NCBI RefSeq assembly: GCF_018130785.1
Contig: NZ_JAFCJT010000001.1
Location: 744,001 to 808,000, forward strand
DNA: 64,000 bases
Reading direction: 5' to 3'
Source: Bradyrhizobium liaoningense
Lineage (GTDB): Bacteria; Pseudomonadota; Alphaproteobacteria; Rhizobiales; Xanthobacteraceae
In this document: piece after piece, positions 53,123-61,610 of the stretch
Layout of the letters: each line of letters begins with the position of its first letter
Numbering within the stretch: position 1 is the stretch's first letter
The notes under the pieces: model-generated
Databases searched by the model: none
What the model saw: the letters and a program-made list of their open reading frames with translations, nothing else
Told to the model about the DNA's origin: nothing
Translations under genes and position numbers: made by a program

Positions 53123-54382
53123 TCAGATATAGCCCTTGCTCTTCTTCCACTCGGCCTCGAGCTCGAAGATGGTCTTCCAGTCGCCGGCCTTGACCTCTGG
53201 CACATAAGGCTCCTGCGGGATCGTGGTGCCCCAGCCGATGGCGTAGCCGACCAGCGTGTGGTCGTCGCCGCGCATCGTCACGGTGCCGTCGGCGCCGAAC
53301 GGGCACTTGATGGTGAGCCCCTTCAACACCTCCGCGATCTTCTTGCCGTCGGTGGAGTTCGCCTTCTTCGCGGCCTCGGTGAGGAACATCACCGCGGTCG
53401 CGTTCTGCCACGACCAGTTGGTCGGATATTCGTTGTACTTGGCCTTGTAAGCGTCGCCCCAGGCAGCGTTCTCCGGCGTGGTCGGGAAGGTCTTGATGTA
53501 GCGATTGCCGGAGTGAATGCCTTTGGGCAGGTTCTTCACCACCGTGAGCGCGGTGTAGTCGGCCATGTTGACCGCGAACACCTCCATCTGGCTGAACATC
53601 GCGTAAATGTTGGCCTGGTCGATGTAGGAGGTGAGATCGCCGCCCCAGAGGCAGGAGTACAGCGCCTGCGGCTTGGCCTGGAGGATCTTGGTCACCACTT
53701 CGGTGTAGTCGGGCTGGAACAGCTTCGGCCAGGACTCGCTGATGACTTCGACGTCGGGCGCGAAGCGCTTGAGGTACAGCGTGAATTCGCCGGTGGTGTC
53801 GCGGCCATAGGCATAGTCGGGCGAGCAGGTCGCCCATTTCTTCAGGCCCTTGGCCTTGGAGATCGAGGCTGCGTAGCTGCCGCCGACGATGGAATCGTGG
53901 ATGCCCTGACGGACGCAGCGGAACGCGTTCGGGATGTGCTGCTTCGGATCGGCCGTCAGCGAGGACGCTTCCGAGCAGGTGTGGACGCAGAGCACGCCGA
54001 GATCACGCGCCACTTCGTGAACGGCGAACGACCCGGACGACGCCTCGCCGTCGATCAGCCACTCGCAACCATCGGTGTTGACGAGCTCGCGCGCGACGCG
54101 GGCGGCTTCTTGCGGCTGCCCTTTGGAATCGCGGATCACCATCTCGATCTGCCGGCCGGCAAGGCCGCCGGCGGCGTTGACCTTCTCGACCTCGAGCATC
54201 ACGGCATTGCGCGACGACGTGCCGAGCTGCGCGACGCGGCCCGACAGAATCGTCGGCATGCCGACCTTGATGGTCTTGGCTTGCGCGCGCGCCACCCATG
54301 GCGCGGCAACGCTCATCGCACCGGCGCCCATCAGCGCCAGTGTTGAACGGCGGCTGATGCCCGGCGTGCGGGTTCTCGTCAT
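53123..54382 (-). CDS. Branched-chain amino acid-type ABC substrate-binding protein
   Basis: 419 residues. The N terminus has a twin-arginine motif (SRRSTLALMGAG) and cleavage after ARA, so it is probably exported folded by Tat. Mature start KTIKVGMPTILSGRVAQLG is the periplasmic-binding type I fold of the Liv family. Cysteines (HTCSEASS, CVRQG, ATCSPDYAYG) are more than usual. Being next to a monooxygenase/ligase cluster, its ligand is more likely an aromatic or cyclic acid than an amino acid; that is inference. Confidence 0.88.
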   Translation of the reverse strand: MTRTRTPGISRRSTLALMGAGAMSVAAPWVARAQAKTIKVGMPTILSGRVAQLGTSSRNAVMLEVEKVNAAGGLAGRQIEMVIRDSKGQPQEAARVARELVNTDGCEWLIDGEASSGSFAVHEVARDLGVLCVHTCSEASSLTADPKQHIPNAFRCVRQGIHDSIVGGSYAASISKAKGLKKWATCSPDYAYGRDTTGEFTLYLKRFAPDVEVISESWPKLFQPDYTEVVTKILQAKPQALYSCLWGGDLTSYIDQANIYAMFSQMEVFAVNMADYTALTVVKNLPKGIHSGNRYIKTFPTTPENAAWGDAYKAKYNEYPTNWSWQNATAVMFLTEAAKKANSTDGKKIAEVLKGLTIKCPFGADGTVTMRGDDHTLVGYAIGWGTTIPQEPYVPEVKAGDWKTIFELEAEWKKSKGYI

Positions 54383-54486
54383 TTTCCCCTCCCTCTGTCG
54401 GGTCGGCGCTCTGGTCCCTTGCCGGAGATCGTCTCGTCTCCGTGTTCCCGAGGATTTCAGAGGCAGGGGGTGACGTCAAGCCAAAG

Positions 54487-54509
54487 ATGAACTATGAGTC
54501 AGAATTCAT
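54487..54509. promoter_or_regulatory. 23-bp near-palindrome, candidate TetR operator
   Basis: Centred on the G of TGAGTCA (54498), with outer arms ATGAA (54487-54491) and TTCAT (54505-54509); 9 of 11 base pairs match. It lies 43-65 bases before the ligase start and 105-127 before the binding-protein start, in the divergent promoter. The size suits a TetR dimer pair. The TetR gene is second in the ligase operon. Confidence 0.6.
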
Positions 54510-54551
54510 ATCAAGGGACACGACACCGGCAACCGGCTCGAAAACTGCGCA

Positions 54552-56045
54552 ATGATCAACCTGTCGAGCTTCATCGCCTTTCATGCCCGGCGCACGCCGG
54601 ACCGGCCTGCGCTGAAATATCGCGGCGAGGAGATCTCCTACGCGATCTTCGATACGCGCATCCATGTGGCGGCGGGCTGGCTCGCGGCACAAGGCATCGC
54701 CGCCGGCGATGTCGTGGCCGTCCTGATGAAGAACAGCGCGGCATTCCTGGAGCTGGTGTTTGCTACCAGCCATCTCGGCGCGGTGTTCCTGCCGATCAAT
54801 TTTCGTCTTTCGCGCGATGAGGTCGGCTACATCGCCGGCAACGCCGGCGCGCGATTGTTGATTGTCGATGAGGAGCTGGCCGCAAACGCAGCGGGCGCGG
54901 AGACTGTCGTGCTCGACGAGGCGGCGCAGCAAAGCGTCACGCGACTTGCGGGCGATGCGGCAGCCGCGCCGATGCATATCCGCCAGCCATCCGACTTGAT
55001 GCGGCTGATGTACACCTCGGGCACGACCGACCGCCCCAAGGGCGTGATGCTCAGCTACGATAATTTCTACTGGAAGTCGGCCGACCAGACGATCGCCCTT
55101 GGCCTCAGCGCCGACACGCGCCTCCTCGTCGTCGGCCCGCTCTATCACGTCGGCGCGCTCGACCTGCCCGGCATCGCCGTGCTCTGGCATGGTGGGTTCA
55201 TTCGCATCGAACGCGATTTCGAACCGGAGACGGCGCTCGCTGCGATCGCCGAGGACAGGGTCAACGCCGCCTGGTTCGCGCCCGTCATGACCACCGCAAT
55301 GCTCACCTGCCCCGCGCGCGACCGCTACGACGTCTCGAGCCTGGAATGGGCGATCGGCGGCGGCGAGAAGACGCCGGAGCTGCGCATCCGCGCCTTCTCG
55401 GAATTCTTCCACAATGCACGCTACATCGATGCCTATGGCCTCACCGAGACCGTCGGCGGCGACACATTCATGGAAGCCGGCCGCGAGATCGAGAAGATCG
55501 GCTCGACGGGACGCGCCATCGCGCATGTCGAGATCGATATCCGCGACGAGGACGGCAGGACGCTGCCGCCGAACGTCAATGGCGAGATCTGCCTGCGCGG
55601 GCCGAAGATCACGCGCGGCTATTGGAAGGATCCGGAGAAGACCGAAACGGCCTTCTTCGGCGACTGGTTCCGCAGCGGCGATGTCGGCTATCTCGACGAG
55701 GAAGGCTTCCTGTACCTGACCGACCGCAAGAAAGACATGATCATCTCGGGCGGCGAGAACATCGCTTCCTCCGAGGTCGAGCGCGTCATCTACGATCTGC
55801 CCGAGGTGCGCGAGGTTGCCGTGATCGGCCTGCGCGATGCGCGCTGGGGCGAGCGGCCGGTCGCCATCGTCGTGCTGGCCGAAGGCGCGAGCCTCGAGCT
55901 CCCTGCTCTCACCGAGCACTGCCGCGCACGGCTGGCGAGCTTCAAGGTGCCGAAAGAGCTGATCATTCGTGACAGCCTGCCCCGCAACCCGTCGGGAAAG
56001 ATTCTCAAGCGCGTGCTGCGCGCCGAGTTGGAGACGTCTGAATGA
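54552..56045 (+). CDS. Acyl-CoA synthetase / acid-CoA ligase (AMP-forming)
   Basis: 497 residues of the ANL superfamily. P-loop LMYTSGTTDRPKGVMLSY (near 155), YGLTETVGGD (near 290), hinge YLTDRKKDMIISGGENI (near 395) and catalytic Lys in LPRNPSGKILKRVL near the C terminus. It activates a carboxylic acid to its CoA thioester. The length (about 500) fits aryl- or medium-chain-acid ligases; the substrate is unknown. It is the first gene of the plus-strand cluster and overlaps the TetR gene by 4 bases. Confidence 0.9.
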   Translation: MINLSSFIAFHARRTPDRPALKYRGEEISYAIFDTRIHVAAGWLAAQGIAAGDVVAVLMKNSAAFLELVFATSHLGAVFLPINFRLSRDEVGYIAGNAGARLLIVDEELAANAAGAETVVLDEAAQQSVTRLAGDAAAAPMHIRQPSDLMRLMYTSGTTDRPKGVMLSYDNFYWKSADQTIALGLSADTRLLVVGPLYHVGALDLPGIAVLWHGGFIRIERDFEPETALAAIAEDRVNAAWFAPVMTTAMLTCPARDRYDVSSLEWAIGGGEKTPELRIRAFSEFFHNARYIDAYGLTETVGGDTFMEAGREIEKIGSTGRAIAHVEIDIRDEDGRTLPPNVNGEICLRGPKITRGYWKDPEKTETAFFGDWFRSGDVGYLDEEGFLYLTDRKKDMIISGGENIASSEVERVIYDLPEVREVAVIGLRDARWGERPVAIVVLAEGASLELPALTEHCRARLASFKVPKELIIRDSLPRNPSGKILKRVLRAELETSE

Positions 56046-56683
56046 CGCAAGCGAACGCCAAGGTCACAAAGCTCAACCGCGTCGAGCGCAACGCCTGGAC
56101 CAAGCAGAAGATCTTCGAGGCCGCGACCAAGGTCGTCGGCAAGCATGGTTATGCCGAAGCCTCCGTCGCCCGCATCACCGAAGAAGCCGGCGTCGCGCAA
56201 GGCACCTTCTACAATCATTTCGAGAACCGCCAAGAGCTGCTCGACCAGCTGCTGCCGAAGATCGGCCTCGACATGGTCGAGTTCATCCGTGCCCGCACCG
56301 GCACGGCGGATGCGGCGCGGCAGGAGATCGCGCGCTTTTCCGCCTTCTTCGACTTCATCCGCGAGGTCCCGGAATTCCTGCGCATCCTCAACGAGGCCGA
56401 GTTCTTCGCGCCCATCGGCTACCAGAAGCATCTCGACAACATCTCGGTCGCTTATGTCCGCATTCTGCGGCGCGCACGAACGGCCGGCGCGATCGAGGAT
56501 TACAGCGACGAGGAATTCGAGGCCATCGTCCACATGCTGATGGGCTCGCGCGGCTATCTCAGCCGCCGCTATTCTTACTCGGCCGACGGCGTCACCGCCG
56601 TGCCCGACCACGTCATCTCCGCCTACCGCAAGCTGATGACGCGCGGCCTCTTCAGTTCATCCGGGGATCAGGACACGCCATGA
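56042..56683 (+). CDS. TetR/AcrR-family transcriptional regulator
   Basis: 213 residues. N-terminal HTH: RNAWTKQKIFEAATKVVGKH, EASVARITEEAGVAQGTFYN, HFENRQELLDQL. The C-terminal ligand domain is helical (SAFFDFIREVPEFLRILNEA). It overlaps the ligase and monooxygenase genes by 4 bases each, so it is made with them. A matching palindrome is in the operon promoter. Probable role: repression until an acyl-CoA or pathway intermediate binds. Confidence 0.9.
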   Translation: MTQANAKVTKLNRVERNAWTKQKIFEAATKVVGKHGYAEASVARITEEAGVAQGTFYNHFENRQELLDQLLPKIGLDMVEFIRARTGTADAARQEIARFSAFFDFIREVPEFLRILNEAEFFAPIGYQKHLDNISVAYVRILRRARTAGAIEDYSDEEFEAIVHMLMGSRGYLSRRYSYSADGVTAVPDHVISAYRKLMTRGLFSSSGDQDTP

Positions 56684-58590
56684 ACATCGCATCTCCACAA
56701 AAGCCGCTCGACCTCGCCTCGGCGATCGCCGAAGGCGACATCCGCTGCCTGCTGATGGTGCTCGTGCACATGACGGGCGACGAGAAATGGCTCGAGCCGC
56801 CCTATCTGCCCAGGCGCGACATCCGCCTCATCCCCGATCCAGAGGCCGGTGTGCCCCGCGAGATCCAGGACGAGATCCGCGCTGCGGTCGTCAGGCTTTT
56901 TGCGGTGGGCACGCCAAAACCCGTCATCACCGATCCCGGCGAAGAGCTGCTGCTCAAGATGATGCGCGCCTGCCTCGGCGAGAACGTCGCGCCGGAATAT
57001 GCGCCCCTGATGCGCGAGGAGATGGGGTTTGTTGCGCGCGAGCCGCGTTGGACCAAACGTCCCGCGGACGAGAAGCTCGCCGACCAGCACGTGCTGATCG
57101 TCGGCGCCGGCGTCTGCGCCATCGCGCTCGGCGTGGCGCTCGGCCATCTCGGCATCCCCTACACTATCGTCGAGAAGAACGAGGAGCTCGGCGGCACCTG
57201 GTGGATCAACCGCTATCCCGGCTGCGGCGTCGACACGCCGAACCATTCCTATTCGTACTCGTTCGGCTCGGGTAATGCATGGACGCGCTATTTCTGCCAG
57301 CGCGAGGAACTGCTCGGCTATCTCCTCAAGGTCGCGGAGGAATACGGCGTCCGCAAACATCTGCGCGTCAACACCGAGCTGACCTCGTCGCACTGGGACG
57401 AAAGCAAGCGGCGCTGGATTTCGACGCTCAAGACGAAGAACGGCGAAAAGACCTTCGAATCCACCGCGCTAGTCTCGGCCATCGGCCAGCTCAACGATCC
57501 CTCCCGCGCGCGCTTCAAGGGCGAAGAGGATTTCAAGGGCACGATCCTGCACTCGGCTCTGTGGTCCGGCGATATCGAACTCGACGGCAAGCATGTCGCC
57601 GTGATCGGCACCGGCGCGACATCGATGCAGCTCGTGCCGTCGATCGCCGGCCGCGTCGCCTCTGTCACGGTCTATCAGCGCAGCGCGCAATGGGCGCGGC
57701 CCGTTAAGGGCTATTCCGATCCGATCAGCGACGGTGCGCGCTGGCTGCTCGCGCATCTGCCGTTCTATGTGCAGTGGTATCGCTTCAACATGTTCTGGCG
57801 CTATGGCGACGGCCTGCTGCCGTTCCTGCGCAAGGATCCGGCCTGGCCGCATCCCGAGCGCGCCGTCAACAAGGGCAATGACCGGCACCGCCAGGAGCTG
57901 ACCGACTTCATCCTGACGGAGCTGAAGGATCGGCCGGACCTGATCGAGAAATGCGTGCCCACCTATCCGCCCTATGGCAAGCGCATCCTGCTCGACAACA
58001 ATTGGTTCAAGACGCTGACGCGGGACAATGTCGAGCTCGTCACCGACACGATCGACCATTTCGACGCTACCGGCATCGTCACCGCCGACGGCGAGCAGCG
58101 CCCCGCCGACATCGTCGTCGTCGCGACCGGCTTCAAGGTCACGGAGATGGCGTCGCGCCTCAACATCAGCGGCCGCGGCGGCAAGGATCTGCGCGAGGCC
58201 TGGGCCAACGACAATCCGACCGCGTTCCTCGGCCTCACCGTCCCGGACTTTCCGAACTTCTTCTGCATGCTCGGCCCGAACTCCGGCCCCGCCCACGGCG
58301 GCAGCGTCATCTTCCAGTCGGAATGCCAGAGCCGCTACATCTCCGCCTGCCTTGCCGGCATGATCGAGCAAGACGTCGCCGCCATCGACGTCCGCCCTGA
58401 CGTGCTCGACGACTACGTCCGCAAGGTCGATGCCGAGCATGAGGCGATGATCTGGACCCATCCGGGCATGAGCACCTATTATCGCAACTCCAGCGGCCGG
58501 GTGTTTTCGGCCATGCCCTGGCGCTTCGTGGATTACTGGCGGATGACGCATGATCCGGATCTGGGGCAGTATAGGCTGACGAAGGCGTAG
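56680..58590 (+). CDS. Flavin-containing Baeyer-Villiger monooxygenase, HAPMO-like
   Basis: 636 residues, with an N-terminal extension of about 135 residues before the FAD site, as in 4-hydroxyacetophenone monooxygenase. FAD Rossmann VLIVGAGVCAIALG (third glycine is Ala), then GGTWWINRYPGCGVD, the BVMO fingerprint as FKGTILHSALWSG (F-x-G-x3-H-x3-W, with Ser after Trp), NADPH Rossmann VAVIGTGATSMQLV, and ATGF near 500. It would insert oxygen beside a ketone to give an ester, or oxygenate a heteroatom. It starts inside the TetR stop. Confidence 0.88.
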   Translation: MNIASPQKPLDLASAIAEGDIRCLLMVLVHMTGDEKWLEPPYLPRRDIRLIPDPEAGVPREIQDEIRAAVVRLFAVGTPKPVITDPGEELLLKMMRACLGENVAPEYAPLMREEMGFVAREPRWTKRPADEKLADQHVLIVGAGVCAIALGVALGHLGIPYTIVEKNEELGGTWWINRYPGCGVDTPNHSYSYSFGSGNAWTRYFCQREELLGYLLKVAEEYGVRKHLRVNTELTSSHWDESKRRWISTLKTKNGEKTFESTALVSAIGQLNDPSRARFKGEEDFKGTILHSALWSGDIELDGKHVAVIGTGATSMQLVPSIAGRVASVTVYQRSAQWARPVKGYSDPISDGARWLLAHLPFYVQWYRFNMFWRYGDGLLPFLRKDPAWPHPERAVNKGNDRHRQELTDFILTELKDRPDLIEKCVPTYPPYGKRILLDNNWFKTLTRDNVELVTDTIDHFDATGIVTADGEQRPADIVVVATGFKVTEMASRLNISGRGGKDLREAWANDNPTAFLGLTVPDFPNFFCMLGPNSGPAHGGSVIFQSECQSRYISACLAGMIEQDVAAIDVRPDVLDDYVRKVDAEHEAMIWTHPGMSTYYRNSSGRVFSAMPWRFVDYWRMTHDPDLGQYRLTKA

Positions 58591-58607
58591 ACTTGAGGAA
58601 GACCGAC

Positions 58608-59243
58608 GTGACCAAGCCAATTGTCCGCGTCTACACCGACTACAAGAGCCCCTACGCGTTTGTGGCGAACAAGCGCCTGTTCGAGCTCGAGGAGGCGCAC
58701 GGCGTCGAACTCGAATGGCTGCCCTATACGCTGCGCGTCGCTGAATTCATGGGGACGGTAGAGGAGCGCACGCCGCATTTCTGGCGCAAGGTGCGCTACG
58801 CCTATATGGACGCGCGGCGCTATGCCAATGCGCAAGGGCTCGTCATGAAGGGGCCGCGGCGGATCTACGACGCGTTCTATTCCAGCGTCGGCATGCTGTT
58901 TGCCCAGCGGTACGGCTTCTTCCGCACCTACCACGACACGGTGTTTCGCAAGTTCTGGGGCCATGAGCTGGAGATCGACGATCTCGCGTCAATATCCGGT
59001 GTCATCACGTCATGTGGCGGCTCGGCCAGCGAGTTCGAGGCCTATGTCCACGGCCCCGCGCGCGCCGAGCACGACCGCATCATCGATGAGGCCGAAAGGC
59101 TTGGCGTGTTCGGCGTGCCGACCATGGTGTTCAACGGCGAACTGTTCTGGGGCGGCGACCGCATCGACATGCTCATCGAACGGGTCGAGAAGCCCGAGAC
59201 GATCGCGGCCGCGCTCGGCAGCCGCCATCGCAAGCCGGCGTAA
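58608..59243 (+). CDS. DsbA-fold protein, 2-hydroxychromene-2-carboxylate isomerase-like
   Basis: 211 residues. The N terminus VRVYTDYKSPYAFVANKRLF has the kappa-GST/HCCA-isomerase pattern, with Ser in SPYAF replacing the CxxC of true DsbA; later VFGVPTMVFNGELFWGGDRI is the cis-Pro and closing region of the family. HCCA isomerase acts in naphthalene breakdown with glutathione. GAGGAAG 6 bases before GTG 58608 decides the start over TTG 58593. It is 17 bases after the monooxygenase, so in the same operon. Confidence 0.82.
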   Translation: MTKPIVRVYTDYKSPYAFVANKRLFELEEAHGVELEWLPYTLRVAEFMGTVEERTPHFWRKVRYAYMDARRYANAQGLVMKGPRRIYDAFYSSVGMLFAQRYGFFRTYHDTVFRKFWGHELEIDDLASISGVITSCGGSASEFEAYVHGPARAEHDRIIDEAERLGVFGVPTMVFNGELFWGGDRIDMLIERVEKPETIAAALGSRHRKPA

Positions 59244-59246
59244 TTT

Positions 59247-60362
59247 CTAAGCCGCCAGCCCGCTCTCCACCGGAGCGAAGTCCATCCCGAGGCTTTCCGC
59301 CACGGCCTTGTTGGCGATGCGGCCGCGATGAACGTTCAGCCCGTTGCGCAAGTGTGGATTCTCCAGCACCGCCGCAAAGCCCTTGTCCGCGAGCAGCAGG
59401 CCGAACGGCAGCGTCGCGTTGTTCAGCGCCTGGCTCGACGTCACAGGCACCGCCCCCGGCATGTTGGCGACGCAATAATGCACGACGCCGTCGACCTCGT
59501 AGGTCGGATCGGAGTGCGTGGTCGGATGCGAGGTTTCGAAACAGCCGCCCTGGTCGATCGCGACATCGACCAGCACGGCGCCAGGTCGCATCGACTTCAG
59601 CATCGCGCGCGTGACGAGCTTTGGTGCACTGGCGCCCGGCACCAGCACCGCCCCGATCACGACGTCGGCGGCGAACGTCTCGTCCTCGACCGCTTCGATG
59701 GTCGAGAAGCGGGTGCGCACCCGCCCGAGAAAGACATCGTCCAGCTCGCGCAGACGGGCAATCGAGCGGTCGATCACCGTGACTTCCGCGCCAAGACCAG
59801 CGGCCATACGCGCGGCCTGCGTCCCGACCACGCCACCGCCAAGCACGACGACACGCGCCGGCTGCACACCGGGCACGCCGCCGAGCAGCAGTCCGCGGCC
59901 GCCGGCCGATCGCTTGAGCGCGGCGCCGGCGGCCTCGATGGCGAGGCGGCCGGCAACTTCGCTCATCGGCGCAAGCAGGGGGAGGTGACCGGCCGCGTCG
60001 GTGACGGTTTCATAAGCGATCGCAGTGCAACCTGACGCGAGCAGGCCCTTGGCCTGTTCGGGATCCGGCGCAAGATGAAGGTAAGTAAAGAGGATCTGGC
60101 TTTCGCGGAGCTGGGCCCATTCGCTCTTCTGCGGCTCCTTCACCTTCACGATCATGTCGGACGTCGCGAAGATATCGCGTGCGCTCTCGGCAATGGAGGC
60201 CCCTGCCCGCTGATAGACCTCGTCGGACGCCCCAATGCCGCTGCCGGCACCGGTCTCGACCGTCACCTGATGTCCGGCCGCGACATATTCGCGGACCGCG
60301 CCCGGGGTGAGCCCGACGCGATATTCCTGCACCTTGATCTCCTTGGGCACACCGACGCGCAT
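59247..60362 (-). CDS. ald: Alanine dehydrogenase
   Basis: 371 residues. N-terminal [20 protein letters not shown], substrate-site Lys in MIVKVKEPQ, catalytic His in [13 protein letters not shown] motif [20 protein letters not shown] and [20 protein letters not shown]. It interconverts L-alanine and pyruvate plus ammonia. AGGAG 7 bases before ATG 60362 selects this start. It is divergent from an Lrp/AsnC regulator, the common arrangement for ald control. Confidence 0.95.
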   Translation of the reverse strand: MRVGVPKEIKVQEYRVGLTPGAVREYVAAGHQVTVETGAGSGIGASDEVYQRAGASIAESARDIFATSDMIVKVKEPQKSEWAQLRESQILFTYLHLAPDPEQAKGLLASGCTAIAYETVTDAAGHLPLLAPMSEVAGRLAIEAAGAALKRSAGGRGLLLGGVPGVQPARVVVLGGGVVGTQAARMAAGLGAEVTVIDRSIARLRELDDVFLGRVRTRFSTIEAVEDETFAADVVIGAVLVPGASAPKLVTRAMLKSMRPGAVLVDVAIDQGGCFETSHPTTHSDPTYEVDGVVHYCVANMPGAVPVTSSQALNNATLPFGLLLADKGFAAVLENPHLRNGLNVHRGRIANKAVAESLGMDFAPVESGLAA

Positions 60363-60380
60363 CTTGGGCTCCTTTTGATT

Positions 60381-60403
60381 CACCTCACGATCGTAACGAG
60401 GTG
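60381..60403. promoter_or_regulatory. Dyad in ald/Lrp divergent promoter
   Basis: CACCTC and GAGGTG (6-bp perfect arms, 11-base spacer), 19-41 bases before the ald start. Lrp/AsnC proteins bind imperfect dyads of about this size. Weak evidence. Confidence 0.3.
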
Positions 60404-60495
60404 GCCGGTTTGGTTTCGTGCAAATATCCGCTAGTTTCGCCGCATGCGCGCCGGTTTCGGTCGCGGAAGTGCCCTTTCACGCTGGAAACAAAACC

Positions 60496-60975
60496 TTGGA
60501 CCTCGACCGGAAAGATCTCGCCATCCTCGCGGAACTCACCACCAATGCGCGGGCCAGCCACACCGAGCTCGCCAACAAGGTCGGGCTATCAAGCACGGCG
60601 CTGGCGCGGCGGCAGAAGGCGCTGGAGGACGACGGCTACATCCAGGCGTACCAGGCTGCGCTCGATCTCGCGCAATTCGGCCTCACCACGACCGTGCTGG
60701 TCCGCATTGCGTTGGAGAGCCAGAGCGACGAGGCGCTCAAGGCGTTCGAGGCCGAGGTGGTGAAGTGTCCTTCGGTCGTGCGCTGCTTCCTGATGTCCGG
60801 CACCGACGACTACATCCTGATCGTGCTCGCCCGCGACATCCAGGATTTCGAGCGCATCCACCGTACCGAGCTGTCGCGCCTGCCGCGCGTGGCGCGGGTA
60901 CAATCGAGCTTCGCGCTGCGCGAAATCGTCAACCGTGCGGTGCCGACGGTGGTTTTCGGCGAAGCCAAGCGCTGA
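60496..60975 (+). CDS. Lrp/AsnC-family regulator, probably of ald
   Basis: About 159 residues. HTH: DLDRKDLAILAELTTNARAS, HTELANKVGLSSTALARRQK; then the RAM ligand domain (TTVLVRIALESQS, CFLMSGTDDYILIVLARDIQ, FALREIVNRAVP). There is no in-frame ATG; TTG 60496, just before DLDRKD, gives the normal family length, while GTG 60418 would add 26 residues of no known kind. Divergent from ald; likely activates it with alanine. Confidence 0.88.
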   Translation: MDLDRKDLAILAELTTNARASHTELANKVGLSSTALARRQKALEDDGYIQAYQAALDLAQFGLTTTVLVRIALESQSDEALKAFEAEVVKCPSVVRCFLMSGTDDYILIVLARDIQDFERIHRTELSRLPRVARVQSSFALREIVNRAVPTVVFGEAKR

Positions 60976-61118
60976 CCACTTTGTCACGGGCGCATAATTC
61001 CCGGCAAGGAACCAAGCGGCCGGTTGTCCGTTGGACGCCATTGGCAAGCGGAGCCAACGGTGCCTCCGCGTCAGTACGGCTGACGTCTCGGCTCGGTCGC
61101 CGTCGCAGGGAGCAGGAC

Positions 61119-61610
61119 ATGAGTGATGTCACGCACGAGATTCCCGAACGCATTCCAATTCATATCGTCGTCAATGGCGTCGGCCACACGCTCGACCTGG
61201 TGCCTTGGACCACGCTCCTGGATGCCTTGCGCGACCATCTCGAGCTGACCGGTACCAAGAAGGGCTGCGATCACGGCCAGTGCGGCGCCTGCACCGTGCT
61301 GATCGACGGACGGCGCGTCAATTCCTGCCTGACGCTCGCCGTCATGAAGGACGGCGCCGAGATCACCACGATCGAAGGGCTTGCCAAGGACGGAACGCTT
61401 CACCCCGTGCAACAGGCGTTCATCGACCACGACGCCTTTCAGTGCGGCTATTGCACGCCGGGACAGATTTGCTCGGCGGCGGGCCTTTTGGCCGAAGGCC
61501 GCGCCCGGGATGCCGACGAGATCAGAGAGCTGATGAGCGGAAATCTCTGCCGCTGCGGCGCCTATCCGAACATCGTCGCCGCGATCCAGCAGGCAATGGA
61601 CCGGCCATGA
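61119..61610 (+). CDS. Molybdenum hydroxylase small subunit, two [2Fe-2S] clusters
   Basis: 163 residues. Plant-type ferredoxin cluster GCDHGQCGACTVLIDG (with later Cys in NSCLTL) and the second cluster CGYCTPGQIC...LCRCGAYPNIV. It passes electrons from the molybdenum site to FAD in xanthine dehydrogenase/aldehyde oxidase enzymes (CoxS/YagT type). Unlike PaoA it lacks a Tat signal, so the enzyme should be cytosolic. Starts after AGGGAG; overlaps the FAD subunit by 4 bases. Confidence 0.93.
   Translation: MSDVTHEIPERIPIHIVVNGVGHTLDLVPWTTLLDALRDHLELTGTKKGCDHGQCGACTVLIDGRRVNSCLTLAVMKDGAEITTIEGLAKDGTLHPVQQAFIDHDAFQCGYCTPGQICSAAGLLAEGRARDADEIRELMSGNLCRCGAYPNIVAAIQQAMDRP

Noticed and set aside
60418..60495. 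N-terminal extension of the Lrp regulator from GTG 60418.
   Set aside because: The extra 26 residues do not resemble the family, and TTG 60496 gives the usual length and domain start.
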